Below, piece by piece: positions 44,201-51,601 of a stretch of DNA of 60,655 bases; within the stretch, counting starts at the first letter, position 1; every line of letters starts with the position of its first letter. The stretch is taken from the NCBI GenBank assembly GCA_964579575.1, contig CAZOGL010000005.1:1-60655 (forward strand), written 5' to 3'. Below the pieces are notes generated by a model. It was not told the origin of the DNA and did not search any database. It saw nothing but the letters and a program-made list of their open reading frames with translations. The DNA comes from CAVEFW01 sp964579575 (GTDB lineage: Bacteria; Actinomycetota; Coriobacteriia; Coriobacteriales; Eggerthellaceae). A program made the translations under genes and the position numbers.

Positions 44201-44769
44201 GTCTGCTTGGGGCCGAGCAGTCCGGAAACATGAGCGCCGTGGGTTTTGACCTGTTTGCCCAGATGCTCAACGAGGCTGTCAATGCCACCCGCGAGGGCGA
44301 TGCCGACAAGATCGGCGCTCTTCCTGCGGCCCTGTCCGATATCACGGTCAACCTTCCGGGCCATACCTATCTGCCCGAAGAGTACGTTCCTGCTGCTGAC
44401 GAGCGCGTCCTGTGGTATCGCCAGATTGCTTCCGCCGCGACGGTGGAGGAGGTGGACGAGTTGGAGACCGAGCTTGGTGAGAAGCGCCCCGAGATGCCTG
44501 CAGCGGCTCGCAACCTTTTTGCCAAGGCTCGCATCAAGGCTTTCGCCAACGAGCACGGAATCAATCTTGTCTCGTTGGTGGCAGGTAAGCTCATCGTGGA
44601 ACCCATCGACATTCCGCGCGTAAAGATGACCCCGCTTCGTCGATCGGGCGGGCGCTACCTCAGTGAGAAGCGCAAGTTGAGCCTTCCCGTGCGCCATTTC
44701 AAGGTTGCCGAAGGAGATGCGATGTTCGGGGCGGTGTTTGACTTTTTGAAGGAGATGTGCGAAGGGTAG
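41233..44769 (+). CDS. mfd: Transcription-repair coupling factor Mfd
   Basis: A 1178-residue ATP-dependent translocase that removes stalled RNA polymerase and recruits UvrA. Domains in order: a degenerate UvrB-like N-terminus (about 1-330), the RNA polymerase interaction domain with 'YKPGDYVVHASHGIAFFRDI' (about 510-580), the helicase domain with Walker A 'GDVGFGKTEVA' (about 660) and 'IIDEEQRFGVGHKEQL', motif VI 'QLKGRVGRS', then the C-terminal TRCF domain. ATG 41233 (MLIDSLAYRF) has GGGGGAAGT next to it. The length is usual. Confidence 0.96.
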   Translation: MLIDSLAYRFERTGALEGFWDKLDAGEDAALGVASSARALLVAAQFARKPQSTLVIVAGEETALNFVRSLSAYVGEERVLRFPARLEHLNQNKTSDPAVIARRMEAAWALQSNEKKIVVASARALVRTLAPAGANASRPLDLTAECEICDQGISQAETLEDLTRILEEMGYENTVDLEGPGTFARRGGTVDVYPGNLTYPVRLDFFGDYLEEVRRIVPSTGQTISSLSCVTIFPVTEFLFTAKSLGKARMKLEVPAKSNPALRELLENLEGGLRFPGSEVLLPLLYDKPATLGDYTTKESMSVLVEPRSLFDDSNHCYEDAIARLQGSNISAKGLLCPPTKINFGRGQRGTYLSIMRTGGSVDDDLPVKRVDIAGSPDKLYGKCRSLIDGDNLVVFSAPSYRVRQDMMLAFVEQGIPVQEVLSEDVVPTERSKRYSGDTKGKTSRHSDTPGAEKRRLRLGVVNVTDTDIPLGMIFPKAKLALISVADTQGSRSASRVRRRVDITQMTFPYKPGDYVVHASHGIAFFRDIVQQEIDGTVHDYLLLEYADGDKLFVPVEQLDRVTRYVGPEGASPRLTRLNTSDWTRALGKAHRATKKLAFDLVDVYSRRAAVKGFQFSPDTAAQREMEESFPYQETRDQLVAIADVKADMQSPRPMDRLICGDVGFGKTEVALRAAFKATQDGRQVMVLCPTTILAQQHFNNFNDRFAPFGIKVEVLSRFRTDQQQAVALKGFAEGDVNVLVGTHRLLSRDVNPHDLGLVIIDEEQRFGVGHKEQLKNLRESIDVLTLSATPIPRTLQMSLSGVRDMSLIMTPPDDRRPVKVTVGEWDPDIVSGAIRRELERGGQVYYVSNRVRSIEEAVRRVKAAAEEARVGVAHGQMDKNQLESVMEEFSAGQLDVLVATTIIESGIDNPHTNTLIIEDSQRLGLAQMYQLKGRVGRSSTQAYAYFMFPEHVELTDEAIARLTALDEHQDLGSGMRIAMRDLEIRGAGSLLGAEQSGNMSAVGFDLFAQMLNEAVNATREGDADKIGALPAALSDITVNLPGHTYLPEEYVPAADERVLWYRQIASAATVEEVDELETELGEKRPEMPAAARNLFAKARIKAFANEHGINLVSLVAGKLIVEPIDIPRVKMTPLRRSGGRYLSEKRKLSLPVRHFKVAEGDAMFGAVFDFLKEMCEG

Positions 44770-44794
44770 CTCGCCTTTGGGCGAGGTATCCGCC

Positions 44795-44970
44795 GGCGGG
44801 GTTGGCGCTTGCAGATAGGTTACCTACCGACACCAAGCTTGCCAGTGCGCGGTGTGCCCGCTGATGGGGTGCCCACAGGCGGGGTTGGCATCGACGGGAC
44901 ACTTGCGGGGTTGGTGTCGATGGGACACCTGCGGGTGAGATAGGTGTCGACGGGGTGCCTACAGGCGGGC
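44795..44970. repeat. Degenerate tandem repeats after mfd
   Basis: Units of GGCGGGGTTGGCATCGACGG and GGACACTTGCGGGGTTGGTG type recur with substitutions from about 44795 to 44970 in the spacer between mfd and the convergent thioesterase gene. No gene is seen in this 218-bp spacer. Confidence 0.65.
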
Positions 44971-44987
44971 CCGCACGCCCTGCGGCC

Positions 44988-45401
44988 TTATGGTCTGCGA
45001 TAGCAGGTGGCGGTCATACGGGCAATATTTCGGCCGGTATCGTCGGTGACGTCGACGGTGTAGAAACCAAGCGAGCTACCGGACTTGTCAACGGCGCACT
45101 CCGCGATGAGCTTGGAGCCTTTGACGCCGGAGAGATACTCGATGGTGTTGCTGACAGAGACCGTCGGCTCCTCATCGATATTGCATGCGACGGCGACTGA
45201 GAAATCCGCGAGCGTGAAAATCGCGCCTCCCATGACGCGTCCCATGCCGTTGTTGTGTTCGCTCGTGATCGGCATCTCACATATGGCATGCCCCTTTGCG
45301 GCCGAGATGATGACGCACCCTGCGTTTGTTGCGAATCTGTCGCCTGCGAAGAAAGCTTGGATTTCTTGGAGGGACATGGAGGACGTGACCAAAGGTGCCA
45401 T
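44988..45401 (-). CDS. PaaI-type hotdog-fold thioesterase
   Basis: A 137-residue protein with the hotdog fold 4HBT pattern: 'HNNGMGRVMGGAIFTLADFS' with the catalytic-type aspartate in 'TLAD', then 'EYLSGVKGSKLIAECAV' and 'YTVDVTDDTGRNIARMTATC'. It should hydrolyse acyl-CoA thioesters in the cytoplasm; the exact substrate is unknown. The HGG motif commonly found before the long helix reads MGG here. ATG 45401-45399 has GAAAGGA upstream; ATG 45377-45375 is an alternative. It is divergent from gltX. Confidence 0.85.
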   Translation of the reverse strand: MAPLVTSSMSLQEIQAFFAGDRFATNAGCVIISAAKGHAICEMPITSEHNNGMGRVMGGAIFTLADFSVAVACNIDEEPTVSVSNTIEYLSGVKGSKLIAECAVDKSGSSLGFYTVDVTDDTGRNIARMTATCYRRP

Positions 45402-45536
45402 GAGGGGAATCCTTTCGTGGGGATGCGGCTTAAAAGGGACCCTCGTATTATCCGCCAAGAATGGCTCGTCGTTGGGAGGAAAGTCGAGGGGAGACGCGGT
45501 AGTGGTAGAATACGAGGTCATGACAATTTGATTGCG

Positions 45537-45600
45537 AGTCTTTTTGAGAGACTTTTGAGACTTTTTGAGAAACCTTTGAGAGAGTTTGAGAGATAGAGAG
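45537..45600. repeat. TTTGAGAGACTTT-type repeats in the gltX leader
   Basis: Degenerate units (GAGTCTTTTTGAGAGAC / TTTTGAGACTTTTTGAGAAAC / CTTTGAGAGAGTTTGAGAG) occupy the 70 bases before the gltX ribosome binding region. Confidence 0.7.
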
Positions 45601-45610
45601 GGTTGATTCC

Positions 45611-47068
45611 ATGACTGTCCGAACCCGTTTTGCACCGAGCCCCACAGGGTATATGCATGTCGGCAATTTGCGTACCGCGCTGTATGCGTACCTCACCGCC
45701 AAACACGAGGACGGCGTCTTCGCGTTGCGCATCGAGGACACTGACCAGGGTCGCTACGTCGAGGGTGCAGTTGATGTCATCTATTCGACGCTCAAGGAGA
45801 CCGGCCTGAATTGGGACGAGGGCCCTGATGTCGGCGGCGAGTACGGCCCCTATATCCAAAGCGAGCGCATGGGTATGTACCTTGACTACGCGAGGCAACT
45901 TGTCGAGTCCGGTCACGCGTATTACTGCTTTTGTTCTGAGGAGCGCTTGAAGGCCCTGTACGAGGAGCAGATCGCCAACGGTGAGGATGCCGGCCACTAC
46001 GACCGTAAGTGCTGCGGCTTGTCCAAGGAAGAAGTCGAGGCGAAGCTTGCCGCTGGAGAGCCCTATGTCATCCGCCAAAAAATGCCGAGCGAGGGCACGA
46101 CGAGCTATGACGACATCGTCTACGGCCATCTCGAGTTCGATAACGCCCTGCTTGAGGATCAAATCCTTATCAAAAGTGACGGCATGCCGACCTACAACTT
46201 CGCAAACGTGGTCGACGACCATCTCATGGCGATCACCCACGTCGTTCGCGGCCAGGAGTATCTGTCCTCGACGCCGAAGTACAACTTGCTGTATGAGGCC
46301 TTCGGGTGGGATACGCCTCGCTACATCCATTGCCCGCCGGTCATGAAAGACAAGCACACCAAGCTCTCGAAGCGCAATGGCGATGCGAGCTACCAAGACC
46401 TCGTCGCCCAAGGCTACCTATCCGAGGCGATCGTGAACTACCTGCTCCTGCTTGGTTGGGGCTCCCCTGATGACCAGGAATTTTTCACGCTTCCTGAGAT
46501 GGTGAAAGCATGGGATCCCTCTCGCATCAGCAAGTCGCCGGCTATTTTCGACATCGAGAAGTTGCGCTACATCAACGCGACTTACATCAACAACATGACC
46601 GACGAGGAGTTCCTCAAGCTGTCCTTGCCTTGGATACACACCGTCGTCAAGAGCGAGATCGACGCGGAGCTTTTGAGCCGCAACCTCAAGCCGCGCTGTG
46701 AGATCCTAAGCGATATCCCCGATCGCGTCCGTTTCATTGACGAGATGCCCGACTACGAGCTTGAGCTGTTCAAGAACAAGAAGTTCAAGACGACGGAGCA
46801 GACCGCGCTCGAGGCGCTTCGCGTGCTCTTGCCCGAGCTCGAGGCGCTCGAGGAATGGAACCGGGATGCGATATCCGAGGTATGCATCGGCATGGCACAA
46901 AAGCACGAGGTCAAGAACGGATGGATGCTCTACCCGCTCGGCATTGCGCTTTCCGGTATGAAGTCGACTCCCGGCGGCGGCACCGATTTGGCCACCATCA
47001 TGGGCAAGGAGAAGACCATCGAGCGCGTCAAGGCCGCTATCGAACGTCTTGTTGCAGCGGAGGTGTAG
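45611..47068 (+). CDS. gltX: Glutamyl-tRNA synthetase
   Basis: A 485-residue class I aminoacyl-tRNA synthetase. The HIGH-type motif is 'PSPTGYMHVGNLRTALY' and the KMSKS-type loop 'KLSKRNG'. A cysteine-rich insert 'YYCFCSEERLKAL' with a later 'YDRKCCG' resembles the zinc site of bacterial GluRS. The C-terminal anticodon-binding region is complete. The start is ATG 45611 with GAGAGGG upstream. It may act discriminatingly or also load tRNA-Gln; gatCAB is not in this window. Confidence 0.95.
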   Translation: MTVRTRFAPSPTGYMHVGNLRTALYAYLTAKHEDGVFALRIEDTDQGRYVEGAVDVIYSTLKETGLNWDEGPDVGGEYGPYIQSERMGMYLDYARQLVESGHAYYCFCSEERLKALYEEQIANGEDAGHYDRKCCGLSKEEVEAKLAAGEPYVIRQKMPSEGTTSYDDIVYGHLEFDNALLEDQILIKSDGMPTYNFANVVDDHLMAITHVVRGQEYLSSTPKYNLLYEAFGWDTPRYIHCPPVMKDKHTKLSKRNGDASYQDLVAQGYLSEAIVNYLLLLGWGSPDDQEFFTLPEMVKAWDPSRISKSPAIFDIEKLRYINATYINNMTDEEFLKLSLPWIHTVVKSEIDAELLSRNLKPRCEILSDIPDRVRFIDEMPDYELELFKNKKFKTTEQTALEALRVLLPELEALEEWNRDAISEVCIGMAQKHEVKNGWMLYPLGIALSGMKSTPGGGTDLATIMGKEKTIERVKAAIERLVAAEV

Positions 47069-47098
47069 GGATACCTGCACGCCAAGGACGTACAACGA

Positions 47099-47135
47099 CA
47101 GGGGCGCGATTGGTTCGCGCCCCTGTTTGCTTTCA
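47099..47135 (+). terminator. Intrinsic terminator of gltX
   Basis: AGGGGCGCGA (47100-47109) pairs perfectly with TCGCGCCCCT (47115-47124) around a 5-nt loop, followed by GTTTGCTTTC. Confidence 0.85.
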
Positions 47136-47162
47136 CTTCGTTTGCGAGCGGCCGTCTTGGTT

Positions 47163-47308
47163 TCAATGGTGTCCGCGCTTGCGTCTGCACGAGACATCCG
47201 CGGCGTCATGGCCTCAATGGTGTCCGCGCTTGCGTCTGCACGAGACATCCGCGCTAATCAACCTCGCCATATTAGCATCAACCTCGCCATATTAGCATCA
47301 ACGTCGCC
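47163..47308. repeat. 51-bp and 20-bp tandem repeats between gltX and the DUF1461 gene
   Basis: A 51-bp unit starting TCAATGGTGTCCGCGCTTGC occurs at 47163-47213 and again (first 39 bp) at 47214-47252. It is followed by a 20-bp unit ATCAACCTCGCCATATTAGC at 47257-47276 and 47277-47296, and a partial third copy (47297-47308) that contains the stop codon of the minus-strand gene. Confidence 0.9.
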
Positions 47309-48274
47309 CGCGCTTGCGCAGCATCACGCCAAGGAACAGCGAGAGCGCCGAGAGCAGGACGGTTACCGCGAGCCAAACTCCTCCCATGCCGATCCAAAAT
47401 CCTTGCGGCAACATGCAGATGAGNNNNNNNNNNNNNNNNNNNNNNNNNNNNNNNNNNNNNNNNNNNNNNNNNNNNNNNNNNNNNNNNNNNNNNNNNNNNN
47501 NNNNNNNNNNNNNNNNNNNNNNNCGAGCCAAACTCCTCCCATGCCGATCCAAAATCCTTGCGGCAACATGCAGATGAGCAGGCTGTCGATGGAAAACACC
47601 CAACTTCCTTCCGTAAAGAAGAAGCTGTGGAACGTGGCGAAGAAGCTTGTGAAATCCACTGCCGCGGCGATGCCGAGCGCAATGAAGAGAACAAGCAGGC
47701 CGCCACCCGCAAAGGCGAAGATTGACCATGCCCCGCGCCAACGGCGATAGAAGACGACATGGGCTGTGGCGGCGATGGCGAGGATGACTATGACGCCGAG
47801 GACGATGAATGCGATATGGGCTACGTTGTAGACATCATCAAGATGGGAGATCGCCTCGTCGTCGAGGGAATAGACCTCATTGCTGCCATACAAGGCGTTT
47901 TGAAGTTGCTCCGTGGTCATGGACTGGGCGTTTGCCGTCGTGTCGATTTTGGGATGCTTCAAATAGCTCGGATAGGTGAATCCACTGGCGAGCAAACCTT
48001 GGTTCATCTCGTAGATGGTGGCCAAGAGGGCGTGTTTGTCGTGGGCGAAGAAGGAGTAGTCCCTCGTCGCCAAGGCCCCCTTGACGAGCTCGTCGTGGTC
48101 AAAGGAGGACAACTCCGTGTTGACGGTCCTATCTGCGAGCATCGCGGTGGTTTGGGGTAACAAGCACGCCACAAATCCTGCGGCTACGAGGGTTATGGCA
48201 AGAAAAAGGGTGGCTCCGGCGCGAACCAGAGCCACGACGGGCTTCGAGCCCATGATTCCTTTGAGAGTAGCCAA
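47298..48274 (-). CDS. TIGR01906/DUF1461 integral membrane protein (split by an assembly artefact)
   Basis: A membrane protein of about 273 residues. The N-terminal helix ('GATLFLAITLVAAGFVACLL') is followed by an extracytoplasmic domain with 'FSFFAHDKHALLATIYEMN'-like sequence, then helices 'IAFIVLGVIVILAIAATAHV', 'AGGGLLVLFIALGIAAAV' and a last helix with a basic tail. Function of the family is unknown. The coding sequence is interrupted by 100 N and a duplicated 55-mer; removing 155 nt joins 48274-47524 with 47368-47298 into 822 nt, an exact number of codons, ending 'LRKRGRR'. The start is TTG 48274 with GAGGA upstream, 4 nt after the stop of the ATP-grasp gene, so the two form an operon. 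Confidence 0.85.
47369..47578. other. Assembly gap 2: 100 N flanked by identical 55-nt sequences
   Basis: N at 47424-47523, with exact 55-nt copies at 47369-47423 and 47524-47578. Collapsing them restores one open frame of the DUF1461 gene, which shows that the gap is an unmerged contig overlap. Confidence 0.95.
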
Positions 48275-48277
48275 CGC

Positions 48278-49672
48278 CTAGTCCTCTTCGAAGACGAACG
48301 GATCCTGCTCGTCATGGACCCATATGGTTGCAGCGGTGATGGAGCCCATGGGTTTTGTGATGATATGCTTGGGTCCCAAGCGGCTGAAGACACCGCCGAA
48401 TTTCCCGTTGAGCAGGTAGAGGCCGTTGAGGTTGTTGTACTGCGCGCGCTCGATGGGCTTGTCTCCGTTGGCAAGTTCCTCCACGGTCTCGTAGGGTATC
48501 GTGTCGGTCTTGTAGGGGGAGATGAAGGTTTGGACGATGAAGGGCGCGCCAGCGGCTCCGTTGGCATATTTGTCGACGATCTCGTCCCATGTCTGTTGGT
48601 CAACCTGGGCGCCAGCGTAGACGCCGTCTCCGCCATAAGCGTCGGTGGGCTTGATGATCCACTTGTCCTTGGTGGTGCGAATCTCCTCGAGGTCGACGTC
48701 ATCGTCGTTGAGGAATGCAGTGAAGGGCACGGTCTCGTCGACGAACTTGGCCTCATCCTCCGTGAGGAAGGCACGGGTCTTGGGGTGGAACAGCGCCTTG
48801 TTGATCTGCTTGTCGTGGATGATGTGCCCGGCGAAGGAACCGATGAGGGCAACCTTACCTGCGCGCACCGCCTCGATGAGGGGTTGGGTCTCGTCCCAAA
48901 ACTCTAAGACGTCATTGGTGACGCAGCGGCGCCAGATGGCATCGACACGCTGGTTGTTCTTGTCGCGCAAGACCTCGCCGTCAAAGGTCAACTCGCGAAC
49001 GTCCACCACGGTGCAGGGGTAGCCGCGATACTCGAACAGGCGGGCGAAGTGCTTGAACTCCGCGACAACGCCATGGTCGAGATAGTCGGCGATGGCGAAA
49101 CGGGGGTTCTTCACGCGGTTCTCGAAGGTGCCATAGATTTCGATGAACTCGCCGACCCATTGATTGAAAATCTCACAGGTCTGAACGCGATAGCTTTTGA
49201 CAAACTCGCGGAAGGTGGGTGTGCCTGCGACAGACAGGGTGATCTCGCGGTTTTCGTTCATGCCAGCAGAACCGTCGCCGTTGAACTCGCAGAATTTGAA
49301 GGTGTAGTCATCCTCGTTCATGAACGTGTCCACACGGGCAAAGGGGAGCAAGGAATCATAACGCCGCGGGATGAGGATGATCTCCTCCAGGCGTGGGTCG
49401 AAATTGAAGACGACGCGATAATCGGGGTCGTCAAGGTAGTGCTGCATGACCTTGCACAGGATGCGGTGGGCGGTCTCGGCGCACTCCTTCATGGCGCGGT
49501 AGGTGCGATCGTTGAACAGGCGGGGGATAAACGAGCAGGCCACGTGCTTGTCGTGGACGATGGCCGTGGAGCGGGCCATGTACTCAGCTGCTCGTTGACG
49601 GCCTTCGATGTCGCCATCAAGTCCGGCGATGATGTCGAAATACTCTTGGGTGAGTTCGGTGTTTGTCTTCAT
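48278..49672 (-). CDS. ATP-grasp-type protein resembling glutathionylspermidine synthase-like ligases
   Basis: A 464-residue protein. The C-terminal half looks like an ATP-grasp fold: 'DKWIIKPTDAYGGDGVYAGA' (phosphate/glycine-rich loop with a basic residue before it), 'PFIVQTFISPYKTDTIPYE' and a final strand region 'NLNGLYLLNGKFGGVFSRLG'. The N-terminal half has 'FKFCEFNGDGSAGMNENREI', similar to the pre-ATP-grasp region of glutathionylspermidine synthase and circularly permuted ATP-grasp proteins. It probably forms an amide bond between a carboxylate and an amine; substrates are unknown. The start is ATG 49672-49670. It is followed in the same operon by the DUF1461 membrane protein. Confidence 0.75.
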   Translation of the reverse strand: MKTNTELTQEYFDIIAGLDGDIEGRQRAAEYMARSTAIVHDKHVACSFIPRLFNDRTYRAMKECAETAHRILCKVMQHYLDDPDYRVVFNFDPRLEEIILIPRRYDSLLPFARVDTFMNEDDYTFKFCEFNGDGSAGMNENREITLSVAGTPTFREFVKSYRVQTCEIFNQWVGEFIEIYGTFENRVKNPRFAIADYLDHGVVAEFKHFARLFEYRGYPCTVVDVRELTFDGEVLRDKNNQRVDAIWRRCVTNDVLEFWDETQPLIEAVRAGKVALIGSFAGHIIHDKQINKALFHPKTRAFLTEDEAKFVDETVPFTAFLNDDDVDLEEIRTTKDKWIIKPTDAYGGDGVYAGAQVDQQTWDEIVDKYANGAAGAPFIVQTFISPYKTDTIPYETVEELANGDKPIERAQYNNLNGLYLLNGKFGGVFSRLGPKHIITKPMGSITAATIWVHDEQDPFVFEED

Positions 49673-49800
49673 GTTGAAGCGCTCCTCGAATCAACGTGTC
49701 TCTAACCGCTACAGCATACCACGGGCAGGCTTGCGATGTCGCTTTGACGTGCCTTTGGCGCGCCGACAACCAGCCAACGGATGCATCTGCCCTTGCTTAT

Positions 49801-49890
49801 CTTTGAGGGTTGGGAGGGTGAGGGGGCTGGGAGGTTGCGCGGGTTGGGAGGTCGAGGTAGTTGGGGGGCTTCATGAGTTGGGAGGTTGCG
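49801..49890. repeat. GGTTGGGAG-type repeats between the ATP-grasp gene and metK
   Basis: GGTTGGGAGG, GGCTGGGAGGTTGCG, GGTTGGGAGGTCGAG and GAGTTGGGAGGTTGCGAG recur within 90 bp. The rest of the 49673-50141 spacer contains the metK promoter and a long leader; no other gene is seen. Confidence 0.7.
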
Positions 49891-49940
49891 AGACTTGATG
49901 CACCAAATGGTTGTGAAGTGGGGATTATCTTGTCCTTGCC

Positions 49941-49968
49941 TTGTTTTTTCGACCCAAACGAGTATTAT
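49941..49968 (+). promoter_or_regulatory. Predicted metK promoter with a ~165-nt leader
   Basis: TTGTTT (49941-49946) and TATTAT (49963-49968) are spaced by 16 bp. The leader begins with a hairpin, GTGTGCG (49978-49984) pairing with CGCACAC (49997-50003). I looked for SAM-I, SAM-IV and SAH riboswitch cores and did not see them, so control of metK by a leader structure is only a possibility. Confidence 0.45.
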
Positions 49969-50141
49969 CTCGAAATGGTGTGCGTGCACCGATACGCGCA
50001 CACGACATGGGATGAGCGCATGGCCACAACGTGCGCCTTCGATGTGTCACAGGGTCGGATGACCGTTGTCGTGTCCCGCGACGTCCACGGCGGTTCGTTC
50101 GGCGCAAGCTTAAACGCAGAGACAATCGAAAGGATTTACCA

Positions 50142-51392
50142 ATGACTTCTGCATCCAACTATCTGTTTACCTCTGAGTCGGTGACCGAGGGCCATCCGGA
50201 CAAGATCTGCGACCAGATCTCCGACGCCATCCTTGACGCCATACTTGCCAAGGAGATTGAGCTTGCCAAGGCAGGCTATGTCTCTCCCACGGGCGTCCCT
50301 GCCGACCCTGCGAACTTCCGCTGTGCGTGTGAGACGATGACCTCCACGGGCCTTATCGTCGTTACCGGCGAGATTCGTACCGAGGCATATGTGGATGTCC
50401 AACAAATCGTCCGCGACACCATTCGCGAGATTGGCTACACCCGCGCCAAGTACGGCTTTGACTGCGACACCTGCGGCGTCATCAACGCCATCCACGAGCA
50501 AAGCGCTGACATCGCGCAGGGTGTCGACAAATCCTTTGAGGCCCAACACGGCGAGGGCCAAGACGAGATCGACGAGGTGGGTGCCGGTGACCAGGGCATG
50601 ATGTTCGGATATGCCTGCAACGAGACCTCGACCCTTATGCCCATGCCAATCTATTTGGCCCACCGTCTCGCCGAGCGCCTCACCGAGGTCCGCAAGAACG
50701 GGACCCTCGAGTACCTTCGTCCCGATGGCAAGACCCAGGTGTCCGTGCGCTATATCGACGGCAAGCCTACCCAGGTCGAGAAGGTCCTCATCTCCACCCA
50801 ACACGCCGAGGAGGCGACATGGGAGCAAATCCACGCCGATCTTATCGAGCATGTCATCAACCCGGTGTTTGAGGCCGAGGGCGTCAAGACCTCCGATGAC
50901 TTGGAGATCTACACCAACCCCACTGGCCGCTTTGTCGTAGGTGGGCCCATGGGCGATTCCGGCTTGACTGGACGCAAGATTATCGTCGATACCTACGGCG
51001 GCATGGGTCGTCATGGCGGTGGCGCCTTCTCCGGCAAGGATTGCACCAAGGTCGACCGCTCTGCAGCCTATGCGGCACGTTGGGTGGCAAAGAACGTGGT
51101 CGCTGCCGGGTTGGCCGACAAGTGCGAGGTGCAGCTTGCCTACGCTATCGGCATGGCACGTCCCATCTCCATCATGGTGGACACCTTCGGCACGAACCAT
51201 GTTGCCGAGGCCGATATCGAAAACGCCGTGAAGTCCGTGTTCGATCTTCGCCCCGGCGCCATTATTCGTGACCTTGACCTGCGCCGTCCTATCTACCGAA
51301 AGACAGCTGCCTACGGTCATTTCGGTCGTGAACTCCCTGAGTTTACCTGGGAGCGCACGGATCGCGTGGAGGAGCTTCGCTCTCTGTGCGGC
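50142..51392 (+). CDS. metK: S-adenosylmethionine synthetase (3' end in assembly gap)
   Basis: At least 417 residues, converting ATP and methionine to S-adenosylmethionine. Key motifs are present: 'SVTEGHPDKICDQISD', 'GAGDQGMMFGYA' (adenine/methionine site), 'GGPMGDSGLTGRKIIVDTYG' (P-loop-like) and 'GGGAFSGKD'. The sequence reaches 'YGHFGRELPEFTWERTDRVE', very near the usual C-terminus, before 100 N; only a few codons and the stop are missing. The start is ATG 50142 with GAAAGGA upstream. Residues are somewhat more numerous than in E. coli MetK owing to an early insert ('SPTGVPADPANFRCACE'). Confidence 0.95.
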
Positions 51393-51492
51393 NNNNNNNN
51401 NNNNNNNNNNNNNNNNNNNNNNNNNNNNNNNNNNNNNNNNNNNNNNNNNNNNNNNNNNNNNNNNNNNNNNNNNNNNNNNNNNNNNNNNNNNN
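51393..51492. other. Assembly gap 3: 100 N with no flanking duplication
   Basis: Unlike the other three gaps, the sequences on the two sides are unrelated. Unknown sequence of unknown length is missing, including the metK stop. Confidence 0.95.
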
Positions 51493-51559
51493 CATGTGCG
51501 ATACGCAGGTTGCTCCCTGCGCGGTCTGTAAATCGCGCTTTTCTGGAGATTGTCCCTGA

Positions 51560-51590
51560 GGGCCCGTGCGTTTGTGCGGGCCCTTGTTAT
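51560..51590 (+). terminator. Terminator downstream of metK
   Basis: GGGCCCG (51560-51566) pairs with CGGGCCC (51577-51583) around a 10-nt loop and is followed by TTGTTAT. The T-rich tail overlaps the priA promoter. Confidence 0.75.
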
Positions 51591-51593
51591 ACT
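51585..51593 (+). promoter_or_regulatory. Extended -10 promoter of priA, possibly leaderless
   Basis: TGTTATACT is an extended -10 element (TGnTATACT). Its end lies only 8 bases before the priA ATG, and no ribosome binding site is seen in between, so transcription would start at or next to the start codon. Confidence 0.6.
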
Positions 51594-51601
51594 AGCGAGC
51601 T

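Noticed and set aside
49975..50141. SAM riboswitch in front of metK
   Set aside because: The long leader is suggestive, but I could not find the conserved core of SAM-I, SAM-IV or SAH riboswitches; only simple hairpins are visible.
49861..50145. 94-codon frame in the metK leader
   Set aside because: It begins in the GGTTGGGAG repeats, overlaps the metK promoter and start, and has no recognisable protein features.
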